From the NCBI RefSeq assembly GCF_016458825.1, contig NZ_CP066744.1, positions 5,001 through 69,000 of the forward strand: a DNA stretch of 64,000 bases. Direction: 5' to 3'. The translations under genes and the position numbers were made by a program. Shown here piece after piece: positions 28,010-37,930 of this stretch (position 1 is the first letter of the stretch; each line of letters begins with the position of its first letter). Under the pieces are notes generated by a model that saw nothing but the letters and a program-made list of their open reading frames with translations, was not told the DNA's origin and ran no database searches. Source of the DNA: Miniphocaeibacter halophilus. Lineage in GTDB: Bacteria > Bacillota > Clostridia > Tissierellales > Peptoniphilaceae.

Positions 28010-29034
28010 AGGATTACTCCTTCTTCTCCCTTTATAACTTCACCTATTTCATATACTTTTTCATCTATTTCTTTTAAATAATTTAGAACATCATCTTTTA
28101 TATCCTTATTAACAAAAAATACTATTCCAATGCCCATATTAAACGTTGAGTACATTTCCTTTGTATCTACATTTCCCCATTTTTGTAGTAGATTAAATAT
28201 TTCATGTTTTTCAATTTTTTTAGTATTAACCTTTGCAGTTAAGCCTTTAGGTAATGCTCGTGGAATATTCTCATATAAACCGCCACCTGTTATATGGGAT
28301 ATACCGTTTATTTTAAATTTTCTTACTAGGTCTAATAATGGCTTAGTATATATTCTTGTAGGTTTTAGTAATTCTTCACCTAAGGTTGATTCTAGTTCTT
28401 CTATATACATGTCCAATTTATAATTCATCTTTTCAAATATAATTTTTCTTACTATTGAATATCCATTACTATGTACACCTGTAGAAGGTAAGGCTAAAAT
28501 AACATCTCCTTCTTTTATATCTTTTTTACCATCAATTATCTTATTTTTATCGACTATTCCTACAGCAAAACCAGCTAAGTCATATTCATCTTCTTCGTAT
28601 AGGCCCGGCATTTCCGCTGTTTCTCCTCCAACTAGGGCACAGCCAGCTTTTACGCACCCATTTGAAACACCTTCAACTATTGAATACATTTTTTCCGGTA
28701 TTAATTTTCCAGTTGAAATATAGTCTAGGAAAAAAATAGGTTCAGCTCCTTGGCAAAGAATATCATTAACACACATGGCTACACAATCTTCACCTACTGT
28801 ATTATGTTTATCCATTTTAAATGCCAACATTAATTTTGTTCCAACACCATCAGTTCCTGAAACTAACACCGGTTCTTCATACTTGTCCTTATTTATGCCG
28901 AACAAACCGGAAAATCCACCTAAATCAGAAATTACTCCTTCTCTAAAGGTTTTTTTAATTAGAGGTTTTATTAATTGTACTTCCTTATATCCCGCTTCTT
29001 TATCTACGCCTGAATCCTTATATGTTAAATTCAT
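28000..29034 (-). CDS. purM: phosphoribosylformylglycinamidine cyclo-ligase (AIR synthetase)
   Basis: About 344 residues. It has LVSGTDGVGTKLMLAF, CVNDILCQGAEPIFFLDY, GGETAEMPG and HITGGGLYENIPR. ATG 29034 was chosen for its AAGGAG site; the longer ORF begins inside purF. PurM is structurally related to the synthetase half of PurL and acts on its product FGAM. Confidence 0.94.
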   Translation of the reverse strand: MNLTYKDSGVDKEAGYKEVQLIKPLIKKTFREGVISDLGGFSGLFGINKDKYEEPVLVSGTDGVGTKLMLAFKMDKHNTVGEDCVAMCVNDILCQGAEPIFFLDYISTGKLIPEKMYSIVEGVSNGCVKAGCALVGGETAEMPGLYEEDEYDLAGFAVGIVDKNKIIDGKKDIKEGDVILALPSTGVHSNGYSIVRKIIFEKMNYKLDMYIEELESTLGEELLKPTRIYTKPLLDLVRKFKINGISHITGGGLYENIPRALPKGLTAKVNTKKIEKHEIFNLLQKWGNVDTKEMYSTFNMGIGIVFFVNKDIKDDVLNYLKEIDEKVYEIGEVIKGEEGVILCH

Positions 29035-29044
29035 AACTTTCTCC

Positions 29045-30286
29045 TTATGCAAAATATTTTTCATAATATCCTTTGTTGCCACAACAATCTCTAAGCCCTT
29101 GTAAGCTTAAATGGTATAGGGAGTCAGCTTGTATTTCCCTTGCCACTTCTTCAAAGCTCTTACTTCGACTTATAAGATTTTCTTCACTAGGAATATCTAT
29201 ACTTAAATCATCTTTATTGACTACAGGTGGAGATGCAATTCTTAAATGAACTTTTCTAGCTCCTGAATCCTTTAACATCTTAATCAACCTTTTTGTAGTT
29301 GTACCTCTAACTATGGAATCATCTACTAAAATAATATCTTTATCCTTTACATTTTCAATTATTGGATTAAGTTTAATATTTACACTTTTCTCTCTATTTT
29401 CCTGATCTGACTCAATAAATGTTCTTCCTATATACCTATTTTTTACTATTCCTTCCATGTATGGAATTTTTGAAGCGTAAGAATAGCCTAATGCTGCAAT
29501 TATTCCGGAATCCGGAGCACCAACTACAATATCGGCTTCTGTTTTATTTTCCTCATATAATACCTGTCCAGAATTATATCTTGCTCTATATACACTTACA
29601 CCATCAATATAGCTATCAGGTCTTGCTATATAAACCATTTCGAATAGACAGAGTTTGCTTTCTTCATTTGAATATTTTATAAACTCATAATCTGAATTTG
29701 TTCCAATGAATATTTCACCAGGCTCTAAATCCTTTAATAATTTATACCCAATTGAGTCTATTGCGCAGGTTTCAGATGATATAACATAGCCCGAATCATT
29801 AACTCCTACAGACAATGGCTTAACACCATAGGGGTCCCTTATTGCTACAATTTTTTCATTATCCATATATCCAAGACTAAAAGCCCCTTTTATATTGGAC
29901 AAATATTTCTTTAACTCTTCTTTATTACCTTGAATTTTCTCCCTTAGTTTTTCATAGGATATATTTGAAATAATTTTGCCATCTATTACCATTAAGGAAG
30001 ACATTCCATTTTTCTTTGATATAAAGGGCATAGGATTTTCCTCTTCAAATCTAAAGGCATATTTTACATATCCCATAGCTTTATTTCCATTGAATTTTCT
30101 TAATACTTTATTACTAAAATTCTCCCCAACCAAACCTTCACCAACTAGATAATTAATTCTATCATTATCAATAGTTGCAATTCCTACTTCAGCCTGGCCT
30201 CTATGTTGAACACCATAAAGACCATATTGTAAATACCTTATAGCTTCAATATCCTCATTGTTGAAAAACCCGAATATACCACTCAT
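29045..30286 (-). CDS. purF: amidophosphoribosyltransferase with degenerate glutaminase domain
   Basis: 413 residues, shorter than the roughly 470 of B. subtilis PurF. The phosphoribosyltransferase half is well preserved: ARPDSYIDG, GAPDSGIIAALGY, KNRYIGRTFI and the PRPP loop VDDSIVRGTT (321-330). The N-terminal Ntn-hydrolase half aligns but is stripped. It begins MSGIFG instead of MCGIFG, so the nucleophile Cys is Ser. GHVRYxTAG is GYVKYAFRF (72-80), HNGN is IDGK (101-104), and the roughly 35-residue region carrying SSDTE is missing. Most Fe-S ligand cysteines (the PCxxGID and CLACF sites) are gone. Inference: it makes phosphoribosylamine from free ammonia. Confidence 0.9.
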   Translation of the reverse strand: MSGIFGFFNNEDIEAIRYLQYGLYGVQHRGQAEVGIATIDNDRINYLVGEGLVGENFSNKVLRKFNGNKAMGYVKYAFRFEEENPMPFISKKNGMSSLMVIDGKIISNISYEKLREKIQGNKEELKKYLSNIKGAFSLGYMDNEKIVAIRDPYGVKPLSVGVNDSGYVISSETCAIDSIGYKLLKDLEPGEIFIGTNSDYEFIKYSNEESKLCLFEMVYIARPDSYIDGVSVYRARYNSGQVLYEENKTEADIVVGAPDSGIIAALGYSYASKIPYMEGIVKNRYIGRTFIESDQENREKSVNIKLNPIIENVKDKDIILVDDSIVRGTTTKRLIKMLKDSGARKVHLRIASPPVVNKDDLSIDIPSEENLISRSKSFEEVAREIQADSLYHLSLQGLRDCCGNKGYYEKYFA

Positions 30287-30293
30287 AATACAC

Positions 30294-30773
30294 CTATATT
30301 TCCAAATCCTTATTAATTTCTATAATATCGGCCCTGCTTTTTTCCCTCAGTTGTTTTATATTATTCATTATTTTTTTATTATTTAAAGCTAGTATTTTAC
30401 CGGCTAATATTGCTGCATTTTCTCCTCCATCTATTGCCACTGTAGCAACAGGTACTCCTTTTGGCATTTGTACAGTAGATAGTAGGGCGTCTAAACCTTC
30501 CAGTGCTTTTGATTTTACCGGAATACCTATAACAGGTATATCAACTAAAGCAGCTGTAACTCCTGCCAAATGAGCAGACATACCTGCAATTGCAATTATT
30601 ACCCCAATTTCTTCTTCCTCTACTTTTTTACAAAAATCCATTAGTAGGTCTAATGACCTGTGAGCTGAAATAACATTAACTGAGTTTTCTATTTCCAATT
30701 CATCTAATTTGTTTTTTACTTTTTTTGCTATTTCCCTATCTGATATACTTCCCATAATTACAGCTACCTTCAT
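30294..30773 (-). CDS. purE: N5-carboxyaminoimidazole ribonucleotide mutase
   Basis: 159 residues. VIMGSISDREIA, ISAHRS, AIAGMSAHLAGV and LLSTVQMPKGVPVATVAI are class I-like PurE features. Class I normally works with PurK, which is not in this operon. It may lie elsewhere, or the enzyme may use AIR and CO2 directly. The position between purL and purF is normal for the group. Confidence 0.93.
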   Translation of the reverse strand: MKVAVIMGSISDREIAKKVKNKLDELEIENSVNVISAHRSLDLLMDFCKKVEEEEIGVIIAIAGMSAHLAGVTAALVDIPVIGIPVKSKALEGLDALLSTVQMPKGVPVATVAIDGGENAAILAGKILALNNKKIMNNIKQLREKSRADIIEINKDLEI

Positions 30774-30782
30774 TGTTTCCTC

Positions 30783-33700
30783 CTATTTGTTAAAGTAATT
30801 AACTCCAGATTCTATTATTTTTGAATATCCTTTTATGTTGTTGTTTATAAATAAACCTTCTTCTATTCTGTCTATTAATCCTATTAATCCTATTACTCTA
30901 CCACATGGGCTAATAAGTCCATCAATAGATAATTCAGAATTAAATAAATTTTTACTAGTAACTGTTATAATTTGATTGTTTTTAATTAAATTTTCCCTTG
31001 CATTTCCTAGTAGGATTCTACCTTGTCTAGTAGCTACCGGTGCTGTATAAACATCGCCTACTTCCATCTTGGACAACCAAGGAGAATTTTTAGAAACAAG
31101 CTTAACATCTGCTAAATCGGAAATAAAACCATCAAATTCATTTTTAGCAATTTCTATACTACTTCCCTTTTTTATTTCTCCAAATTCTATTAGTCCGGAA
31201 TTTACAAGGCCTGTAAAGCCTGCACCTAAACCTATTACTAATCCTTTTCTATTTTTAATTAAATCCTCTACTGCTTCTTTTATAGATTCTTGGGAAAGTA
31301 TTATTTCTATTAATTTTCCATTGCTTTCTAATTCTTCACCCATTAAAGCACCATTTGCAAAGGCTAAGATGTTATTTCTTTCAATTGCCTCTCTAAGTTC
31401 AATAAAAGATTTTTCAACCAGTTCTTTTGTTAAGGTATTAAATACAATTTTTTCAACCTTAGCTCCGGCTTTTAAAAATGTTCTTTCTAAATCATATTCT
31501 CCATTTGTTCCCGGTAAAACAGGAATTAATACCTTAGCTTCTTTTTCAACAGCTTCTTCAAATTTATTTATCTTGTAATTTAAATCTAATTTTTCCCTAT
31601 CTTCTTTTGCTTCTTCTAATGGATATATATCATTTAAAACCTTAAGGCTTTCTTCTTTTAAAATATCGATTAAAATTTTCTCATTATTAATATTAATAAG
31701 GGAACTGTTGTTAGTATGTCCTATTACTTCACCTATTTTTCCTATAGTAGCCACATTGCTATTATCTACTTCAATAATTATTGAGCCAAATAAATTTTTA
31801 AATAATTTATCTTTAATATTATCTTCAATTTCAATTCCAATATTATTTCCCATAGCCATTTCTACAAGGGCTTTACCAATTCCTCCTGAGCTTATTGTAG
31901 ATGCAGAAAGAATATGACCCTTATTTACAAGTTCCTTTATTTCTTCATATTTTTCTTTTAAAATTTCAATATTCAAAAGTTCATTTTCAAGTAGAGGGAT
32001 TTCAACTAAAATAATTGTAGAATTTTCAGATTTTAATTCTCTACTTACTATATTGTTTACGTCTTCCTTTGTAACAGCAAAAGAAATTAATGTTGGAGGT
32101 ACAGTAATATCTTCATAAGTACCACTCATACTATCTTTACCGCCTATAGCAGGTATATTTAGGTCTTTCATAGCCTTGTAGGCCCCTAGTAAAGAACTAA
32201 CAGGTTTACTCCATTTGTCAGGATTTTTATCCAATCTTTCAAAAAACTCTTGAAAACTCAATCTTGCCTTTTTGTAGTCACCACCTAAAGCAACTACTTT
32301 CGCCAAGGATTCAATTACAGCATAGTATCCACCATGAAATTGGCTTTTTTCTGCTAAATATGGGTCGTAGCCATAGGTCATAATTGAACAAGAAGTCGTA
32401 TTTTTATTTAATACCGGAAATTTTGCAACCATTCCTTCTTGACTAGTAATTTTGTTCTTTCCACCTAATTGAGAAAGTACAGTTCCTTTTCCAATACTAT
32501 TGTCAAAGTTTTTAATTAGGCCTTTTTGAGAAGCATACCTAATATCAGTTACAATTTTTTTAATATTATCTTCAATATTTGATTTCTCATCTATATTATT
32601 ATTAAACAAATAGTCTATTTCTTTTGGACTATTTATATTTATATCGACTTGTTTTCTTGCACCATTGCTATCTAAAAATTCCCTTGATAGATTTATTATT
32701 TCCTTTCCTCTCCAGATCATTTTCATTCTTGGTTCTTCAAAAACTTCTGCAACAATTGTAGCTTCAATATTTTCTTTTTCTGCCAAATCTAAAAATTCAT
32801 CAATATCCTTTTTTTCTATAACAACAGCCATTCTTTCCTGAGATTCAGATAAGGCTATTTCCCCTCCATGTAATCCCTTGTATTTTAATGGAACAGAATC
32901 TAAATCTATAACTAATCCATTGGCTAATTCTCCAATTGCTACTGCAACTCCACCAGCTCCAAAGTCATTACATTTTTTTATTAATCTTGTTGCCTTTTCA
33001 TCTCTAAATAACCTCATAATATTTCTTTCCGCTAGAGGATTTCCCTTTTGGACTTCTGCACCAGCTGTTTCTAAAGAACTTTTATCCTGAACATTAGAAG
33101 AGCCAACTGCCGCTCCTAAACCATCTCTACCGGTTCTAGCACCTAAAAGTACAATTAAGTCCGTTGGATTTGGATTTTCCCTTCTAACCCATTTTTTTGG
33201 TACTCCTGCAACTAAAGCGCCTAGTTCCATTCTTTTAGCTTCGTAGCCATCATGGTATATTTCCTTTACTAGGCCTCCTGCTAATCCTATTTGATTACCA
33301 TAATCACTGTAGCCTTCCATTGCAGACTGACAGATTTTTCTTTGTGGTAATTTTCCTTCCAAGGTGTTTTCAAGTTTTGTCCTAGGATCTTTAGCACCGG
33401 TTATTCTCATTGCTTGATGTACAAAGGCCCTTGATGAAAGAGGATCTCTTATTCCACCACCAATACATGTATGTGCTCCACCATAAGGCTCAATTTCTGT
33501 AGGATGATTATGGGTTTCGTTTTTAAATAGTAGTAGCCAATCTTCCATTCTACCTTCAACATCAACCTTTACTTCAACACTACAAGCATTTATTTCATCC
33601 GAAACTTCCATGTCGTCTAATAAACCTAGTTTTCTTAATTCCTTCATATTAATTGTTGCCATATCCATTAAAGTAACAGGTTTACTATTATTATGGGCAA

Positions 33701-33791
33701 ATTTTCTAGATTCTAAATATTCTTTAAATACTTTTTCTAAAGTCTCCTTATATTTACCTTCTTTAAAATTAACATTGTTAATTTCCGTCAA
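30783..33791 (-). CDS. purL: FGAM synthetase, main part (frameshifted from N-terminal part; degenerate glutaminase domain)
   Basis: 1002 residues read from a TTG that is probably not a real start. It continues the single-chain clostridial PurL. The synthetase core is strong: ETHNHPTEIEPYGGAHTC, GGIRDPLSSRAFVHQAMR, DFGAGGVAVAIGELA and IGGKDSMSGT. The C-terminal region (about 740-1002) keeps the fold (LIPVLPGTNGEYD, SPWLSKMEVGDV, SPCGRVIG) but not the chemistry. GICNGFQ is GLGAGFT (854-860, Cys to Gly856). GKMAHSER is GLIGLIDR (His to Leu972, Glu to Asp974). The PGGFSxGDE loop is FANGALMGEE, and SHGEGRF is ATRQGRI. Ammonia rather than glutamine is the inferred nitrogen donor. Confidence 0.9.
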   Translation of the reverse strand: MTEINNVNFKEGKYKETLEKVFKEYLESRKFAHNNSKPVTLMDMATINMKELRKLGLLDDMEVSDEINACSVEVKVDVEGRMEDWLLLFKNETHNHPTEIEPYGGAHTCIGGGIRDPLSSRAFVHQAMRITGAKDPRTKLENTLEGKLPQRKICQSAMEGYSDYGNQIGLAGGLVKEIYHDGYEAKRMELGALVAGVPKKWVRRENPNPTDLIVLLGARTGRDGLGAAVGSSNVQDKSSLETAGAEVQKGNPLAERNIMRLFRDEKATRLIKKCNDFGAGGVAVAIGELANGLVIDLDSVPLKYKGLHGGEIALSESQERMAVVIEKKDIDEFLDLAEKENIEATIVAEVFEEPRMKMIWRGKEIINLSREFLDSNGARKQVDININSPKEIDYLFNNNIDEKSNIEDNIKKIVTDIRYASQKGLIKNFDNSIGKGTVLSQLGGKNKITSQEGMVAKFPVLNKNTTSCSIMTYGYDPYLAEKSQFHGGYYAVIESLAKVVALGGDYKKARLSFQEFFERLDKNPDKWSKPVSSLLGAYKAMKDLNIPAIGGKDSMSGTYEDITVPPTLISFAVTKEDVNNIVSRELKSENSTIILVEIPLLENELLNIEILKEKYEEIKELVNKGHILSASTISSGGIGKALVEMAMGNNIGIEIEDNIKDKLFKNLFGSIIIEVDNSNVATIGKIGEVIGHTNNSSLININNEKILIDILKEESLKVLNDIYPLEEAKEDREKLDLNYKINKFEEAVEKEAKVLIPVLPGTNGEYDLERTFLKAGAKVEKIVFNTLTKELVEKSFIELREAIERNNILAFANGALMGEELESNGKLIEIILSQESIKEAVEDLIKNRKGLVIGLGAGFTGLVNSGLIEFGEIKKGSSIEIAKNEFDGFISDLADVKLVSKNSPWLSKMEVGDVYTAPVATRQGRILLGNARENLIKNNQIITVTSKNLFNSELSIDGLISPCGRVIGLIGLIDRIEEGLFINNNIKGYSKIIESGVNYFNK

Positions 33792-34467
33792 AAAAAGTTG
33801 TATGTCTACAATGGTCTGACCAATATGTATCTATTGTCTTTAGTTCCCAAATATTAGGATTTCTATTTTCTTCCCTAAAATAATTTTGTACAAATTTTAT
33901 ATCATCTAGATCCATGGCAAAGTTTGAAATTAAGTTTTCCAATTCTCTTTCATTCATATTAATAAAATTATCTACTTTTTCTATCTTATCTTCACAGTCT
34001 TCAAATATAAAAACAGAAGAATCATCTAAAGGAATTTCCTTACTATCCACATTGTTTATATAATATTTCTTTATTTTCTCTAAATCAGAATTGTCTATTC
34101 CTTTTAAAATTATAACTTTTGAATGTTTTATATTAATATTGTCATAACTAAAGAATTTTTTAATATATTCATTTGTCATATCTTCTCTTTGGTTGTATTG
34201 TCCATCCTTACCTTGTACTCTAAAAGCTTTTTCATCATCTTCTAACTGAATTTTATTTTCATAAAAAATATCTGTATTTTCATTTTTGAATAATTTGTTT
34301 TCTAAATCCTCATATTCCTCTTTAGTAAAATTAGAAATATTAAAAGCGTTTATAACCCTAACTGATTGTAGGTTTCCTATACTTAGAAAATTTTTAAATT
34401 CTCTGTATAGTTTACAATTTTCTGAATTAAATTCCTTTCTTTTTTCAATGAAGATAGTTTTATTCAT
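33778..34467 (-). CDS. purL: FGAM synthetase, N-terminal part (purL 5' fragment)
   Basis: 229 residues forming the PurS-like and linker region of large PurL. It ends in the conserved ELKTIDTYWSDHCRHTTF, then goes out of frame (FDGN, stop). The next ORF resumes exactly where homologues continue (LTEINNVNF). Removing one T from a 7-T run (33796-33790, minus strand) joins them into a protein of about 1230 residues, the usual size. AGGAGG precedes the ATG, and a PRPP-type riboswitch lies just upstream. Confidence 0.88.
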   Translation of the reverse strand: MNKTIFIEKRKEFNSENCKLYREFKNFLSIGNLQSVRVINAFNISNFTKEEYEDLENKLFKNENTDIFYENKIQLEDDEKAFRVQGKDGQYNQREDMTNEYIKKFFSYDNINIKHSKVIILKGIDNSDLEKIKKYYINNVDSKEIPLDDSSVFIFEDCEDKIEKVDNFINMNERELENLISNFAMDLDDIKFVQNYFREENRNPNIWELKTIDTYWSDHCRHTTFFDGN

Positions 34468-34490
34468 GACTCCTCCTTATATAATTAAAT

Positions 34491-34618
34491 AAAGCCAAGA
34501 TGGGTAAGTTAATAAACCTACCCGTCTTGGCTTTTCTCCATTCGGTGTATTGCATAGCAATTATATCGCTTGGACCAGCAAAGTTTAAACTTTCGGAACC
34601 CTAGATATACTTTATTAT
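34491..34618 (-). promoter_or_regulatory. ykkC subtype 2b (PRPP-type) riboswitch upstream of purL
   Basis: The minus strand carries the ykkC core UCUAGGGUUCCG and GCUGGUCCAAGCGAUAU, then a stem and ACACCG. It ends in a terminator (AAAGCCAAGACGGGTAGGTT paired with AACTTACCCATCTTGGCTTT). It lies between the purC stop and purL start. The ligand class is inferred from the purine genes it precedes; guanidine and ppGpp subclasses have other contexts. Confidence 0.88.
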
Positions 34619-34627
34619 ATTCTTTTG

Positions 34628-35305
34628 TTAAAAAAGATATTTTCCCAATTCCATTGGGTCTATATATTCATCGCCTTTATAAACTCTCATGTTTCCACCA
34701 GATAACTCATCAATTAAAACTATTTCACCATTATCAAGTTTACCAAATTCCAGTTTAATATCATAAAGGGTTAAGCCCTTTTTCTCTAACTCTCTTTTAA
34801 TAATTCCGGATATATCTTTAGTAAGACCAACAATCATATTATATTCTTCATTATCTAGTATATTTAAAATTGATAATGCATCTTTAGTTATTAGTGGATC
34901 GTTTCTTTCATCATCTTTTAAAGTAATTTCTGTATAGGCTGGTAATTTCATTCCTTCTTTTGCATATAAGCCATATCTTCTAATAAAACTTCCTACAGCC
35001 TTGTATCTACATATAACCTCTACACCTTTACCAAATACCTTGGCCTGTTTAACAACCATTGTATTATTTTCAATATCTGCTGAAATATAATGGGTAGAAA
35101 TATTATTTTCCTTTAATTTTTCAAAAAAGAATTTAGACATCTTTAGATTTTCTTTTCCTACACCTTCAATAGACAATCCTACTTGATTAGCTCCTGGATC
35201 AAAATGACCATCTACTCCTGTAACATCATCTTTAAATTGTAAGACTAAATTGCCATCTTCTCCTTTATAAATATCTTTAGTTTTTCCTTTATATAATAAT
35301 TCCAT
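34628..35305 (-). CDS. purC: phosphoribosylaminoimidazole-succinocarboxamide synthase
   Basis: 225 residues. It opens LLYKGKTKDIYKGE and has GADQVGLSIEG-like sequence, VICRYKAVGSFIRRYG and KLEFGKL. SAICAR synthase joins aspartate to CAIR. It is the first gene after the leading PRPP-type riboswitch and is separated from purL by a second copy of that switch. Confidence 0.95.
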   Translation of the reverse strand: MELLYKGKTKDIYKGEDGNLVLQFKDDVTGVDGHFDPGANQVGLSIEGVGKENLKMSKFFFEKLKENNISTHYISADIENNTMVVKQAKVFGKGVEVICRYKAVGSFIRRYGLYAKEGMKLPAYTEITLKDDERNDPLITKDALSILNILDNEEYNMIVGLTKDISGIIKRELEKKGLTLYDIKLEFGKLDNGEIVLIDELSGGNMRVYKGDEYIDPMELGKYLF

Positions 35306-35324
35306 ATAATTTCTCCTTAGTATT

Positions 35325-35458
35325 AAAAAAGCTCAGAAAGGTAGGTTCGGCGAAACCTACCCCTCTGGGCTTTTATCCCTTAGGTGTAATACATTTTTGT
35401 ATTTATATCGCTTGGACCAGCAAAGTTTAAACTTTCGGAACCCTAGATATACTTCCGC
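35325..35458 (-). promoter_or_regulatory. ykkC subtype 2b (PRPP-type) riboswitch upstream of purC
   Basis: The core UCUAGGGUUCCG and CUGGUCCAAGCGAUAU is identical to the second copy over about 45 bases, followed by ACACCUAAGGGAUAAAAGCCCAG. The 3' part of the aptamer overlaps the 5' arm of a strong terminator (GGGTAGGTT, TCGCCG loop, AACCTACC, then six Ts). Ligand binding would block the terminator, an ON switch for PRPP. Confidence 0.9.
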
Positions 35459-35526
35459 CCAAAAATGAGCTTTGTTTCAATTTTATAAATTTAAATTGTA
35501 TATTCTTAAACTATTATAATAGTTTA

Positions 35527-37032
<1,506 letters not shown>

Positions 37033-37035
37033 TCA

Positions 37036-37064
37036 AAATTATCAAATATTTCAACTATTGTCAA
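37036..37064 (-). promoter_or_regulatory. guaB promoter
   Basis: TTGACA (37064-37059) and TAATTT (37041-37036) with a 17-base spacer, about 60 bases before the guaB start. Confidence 0.65.
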
Positions 37065-37353
37065 CAGCAAAACATTGATATTTCAACATTTATAATAGGG
37101 AGAAAACGATATATTTCGTGATAACGTTTACTTATAGTATAAATGTTTATCTGCACTTTAAAATCATCAAATTTAAAAATTTCAAATAATAAATATAATC
37201 CTTCTATTTTAAACTCATTGTCTTTTATTAAATTTGAAAATAAGATTAAAAAAGAATAATGGCTTAATTTATATAAAAATATTTTTTAATATATTTTTGA
37301 AAATGTTTGCAAATATAAAAATTGTGAAATGGAGTTAATTTTTTGTAAATTTA
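37065..37353. other. AT-rich intergenic region upstream of guaB
   Basis: No gene, purine riboswitch or clear terminator was recognised. A loose inverted pair AAACG/CGTTT lies around 37104-37130. Confidence 0.5.
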
Positions 37354-37926
37354 TTAAATTTTTTTATTAATAGCCTTGTTTTCATTAAATAATAAATACA
37401 TTTTTGCTTCTTTTATAATTCCCCTAGAGATTTTCAAGTCAATATTTTTATAAAATTTAAATCCACTTTTCTCTATAACCCTTTTAGATTGCTTATTTTC
37501 TATAAAATGACTACAAACTAAAAAATCATAACCTAGTTCATTAAAACAATAATCAATTACTTTTAATACTGCTTCAGGTGCTATTTTCCTACCCCAATAT
37601 TCTTTACTGATAACGAAACCTATTTCCCCGCCTTTTAATAAATTCAGTTCTTCTAATTCATCTTCATATTCTTCTATTCCCAAAGAACCTATAACCTTAT
37701 TGTTCTCTTTTAATTCAATGGCAAACACCTTCTTATCCTTAATAAACATATCCAGTATTTTTTTACTTTCTTCAATATTTTGATGATGGTCCCATCCTGC
37801 TAATTCTCCTACACCTTCAACAGAAGCATATTCATAAAAATCTTCTAAATCAGTAATTTCCCATGATCTTAAAATAAGTCTATCCGTTTCTAATTTAATA
37901 TTGCTAATATTAACATCTACATTCAT
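37354..37926 (-). CDS. GNAT family N-acetyltransferase (RimJ/RimL type)
   Basis: 190 residues. It begins LETDRLILRSWEITDLEDF, typical of the RimJ/RimL group, and has the acetyl-CoA region IGFVISKEYWGRKIAPEAV and ENKQSKRVIEKSGF. Its acceptor is unknown; it may be a ribosomal protein or small amine. ATG 37926 was chosen because AGAGGTAG precedes it and it lies just past the upstream gene's stop. Confidence 0.85.
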   Translation of the reverse strand: MNVDVNISNIKLETDRLILRSWEITDLEDFYEYASVEGVGELAGWDHHQNIEESKKILDMFIKDKKVFAIELKENNKVIGSLGIEEYEDELEELNLLKGGEIGFVISKEYWGRKIAPEAVLKVIDYCFNELGYDFLVCSHFIENKQSKRVIEKSGFKFYKNIDLKISRGIIKEAKMYLLFNENKAINKKI

Positions 37927-37930
37927 AAAT

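Noticed and set aside
33785-33800. Programmed -1 ribosomal frameshift at a U UUU UUU heptamer in purL
   Set aside because: The heptamer is in phase, but the -1 frame reads TGA immediately after it. The continuing purL frame is +1, so -1 shifting cannot join the two ORFs.
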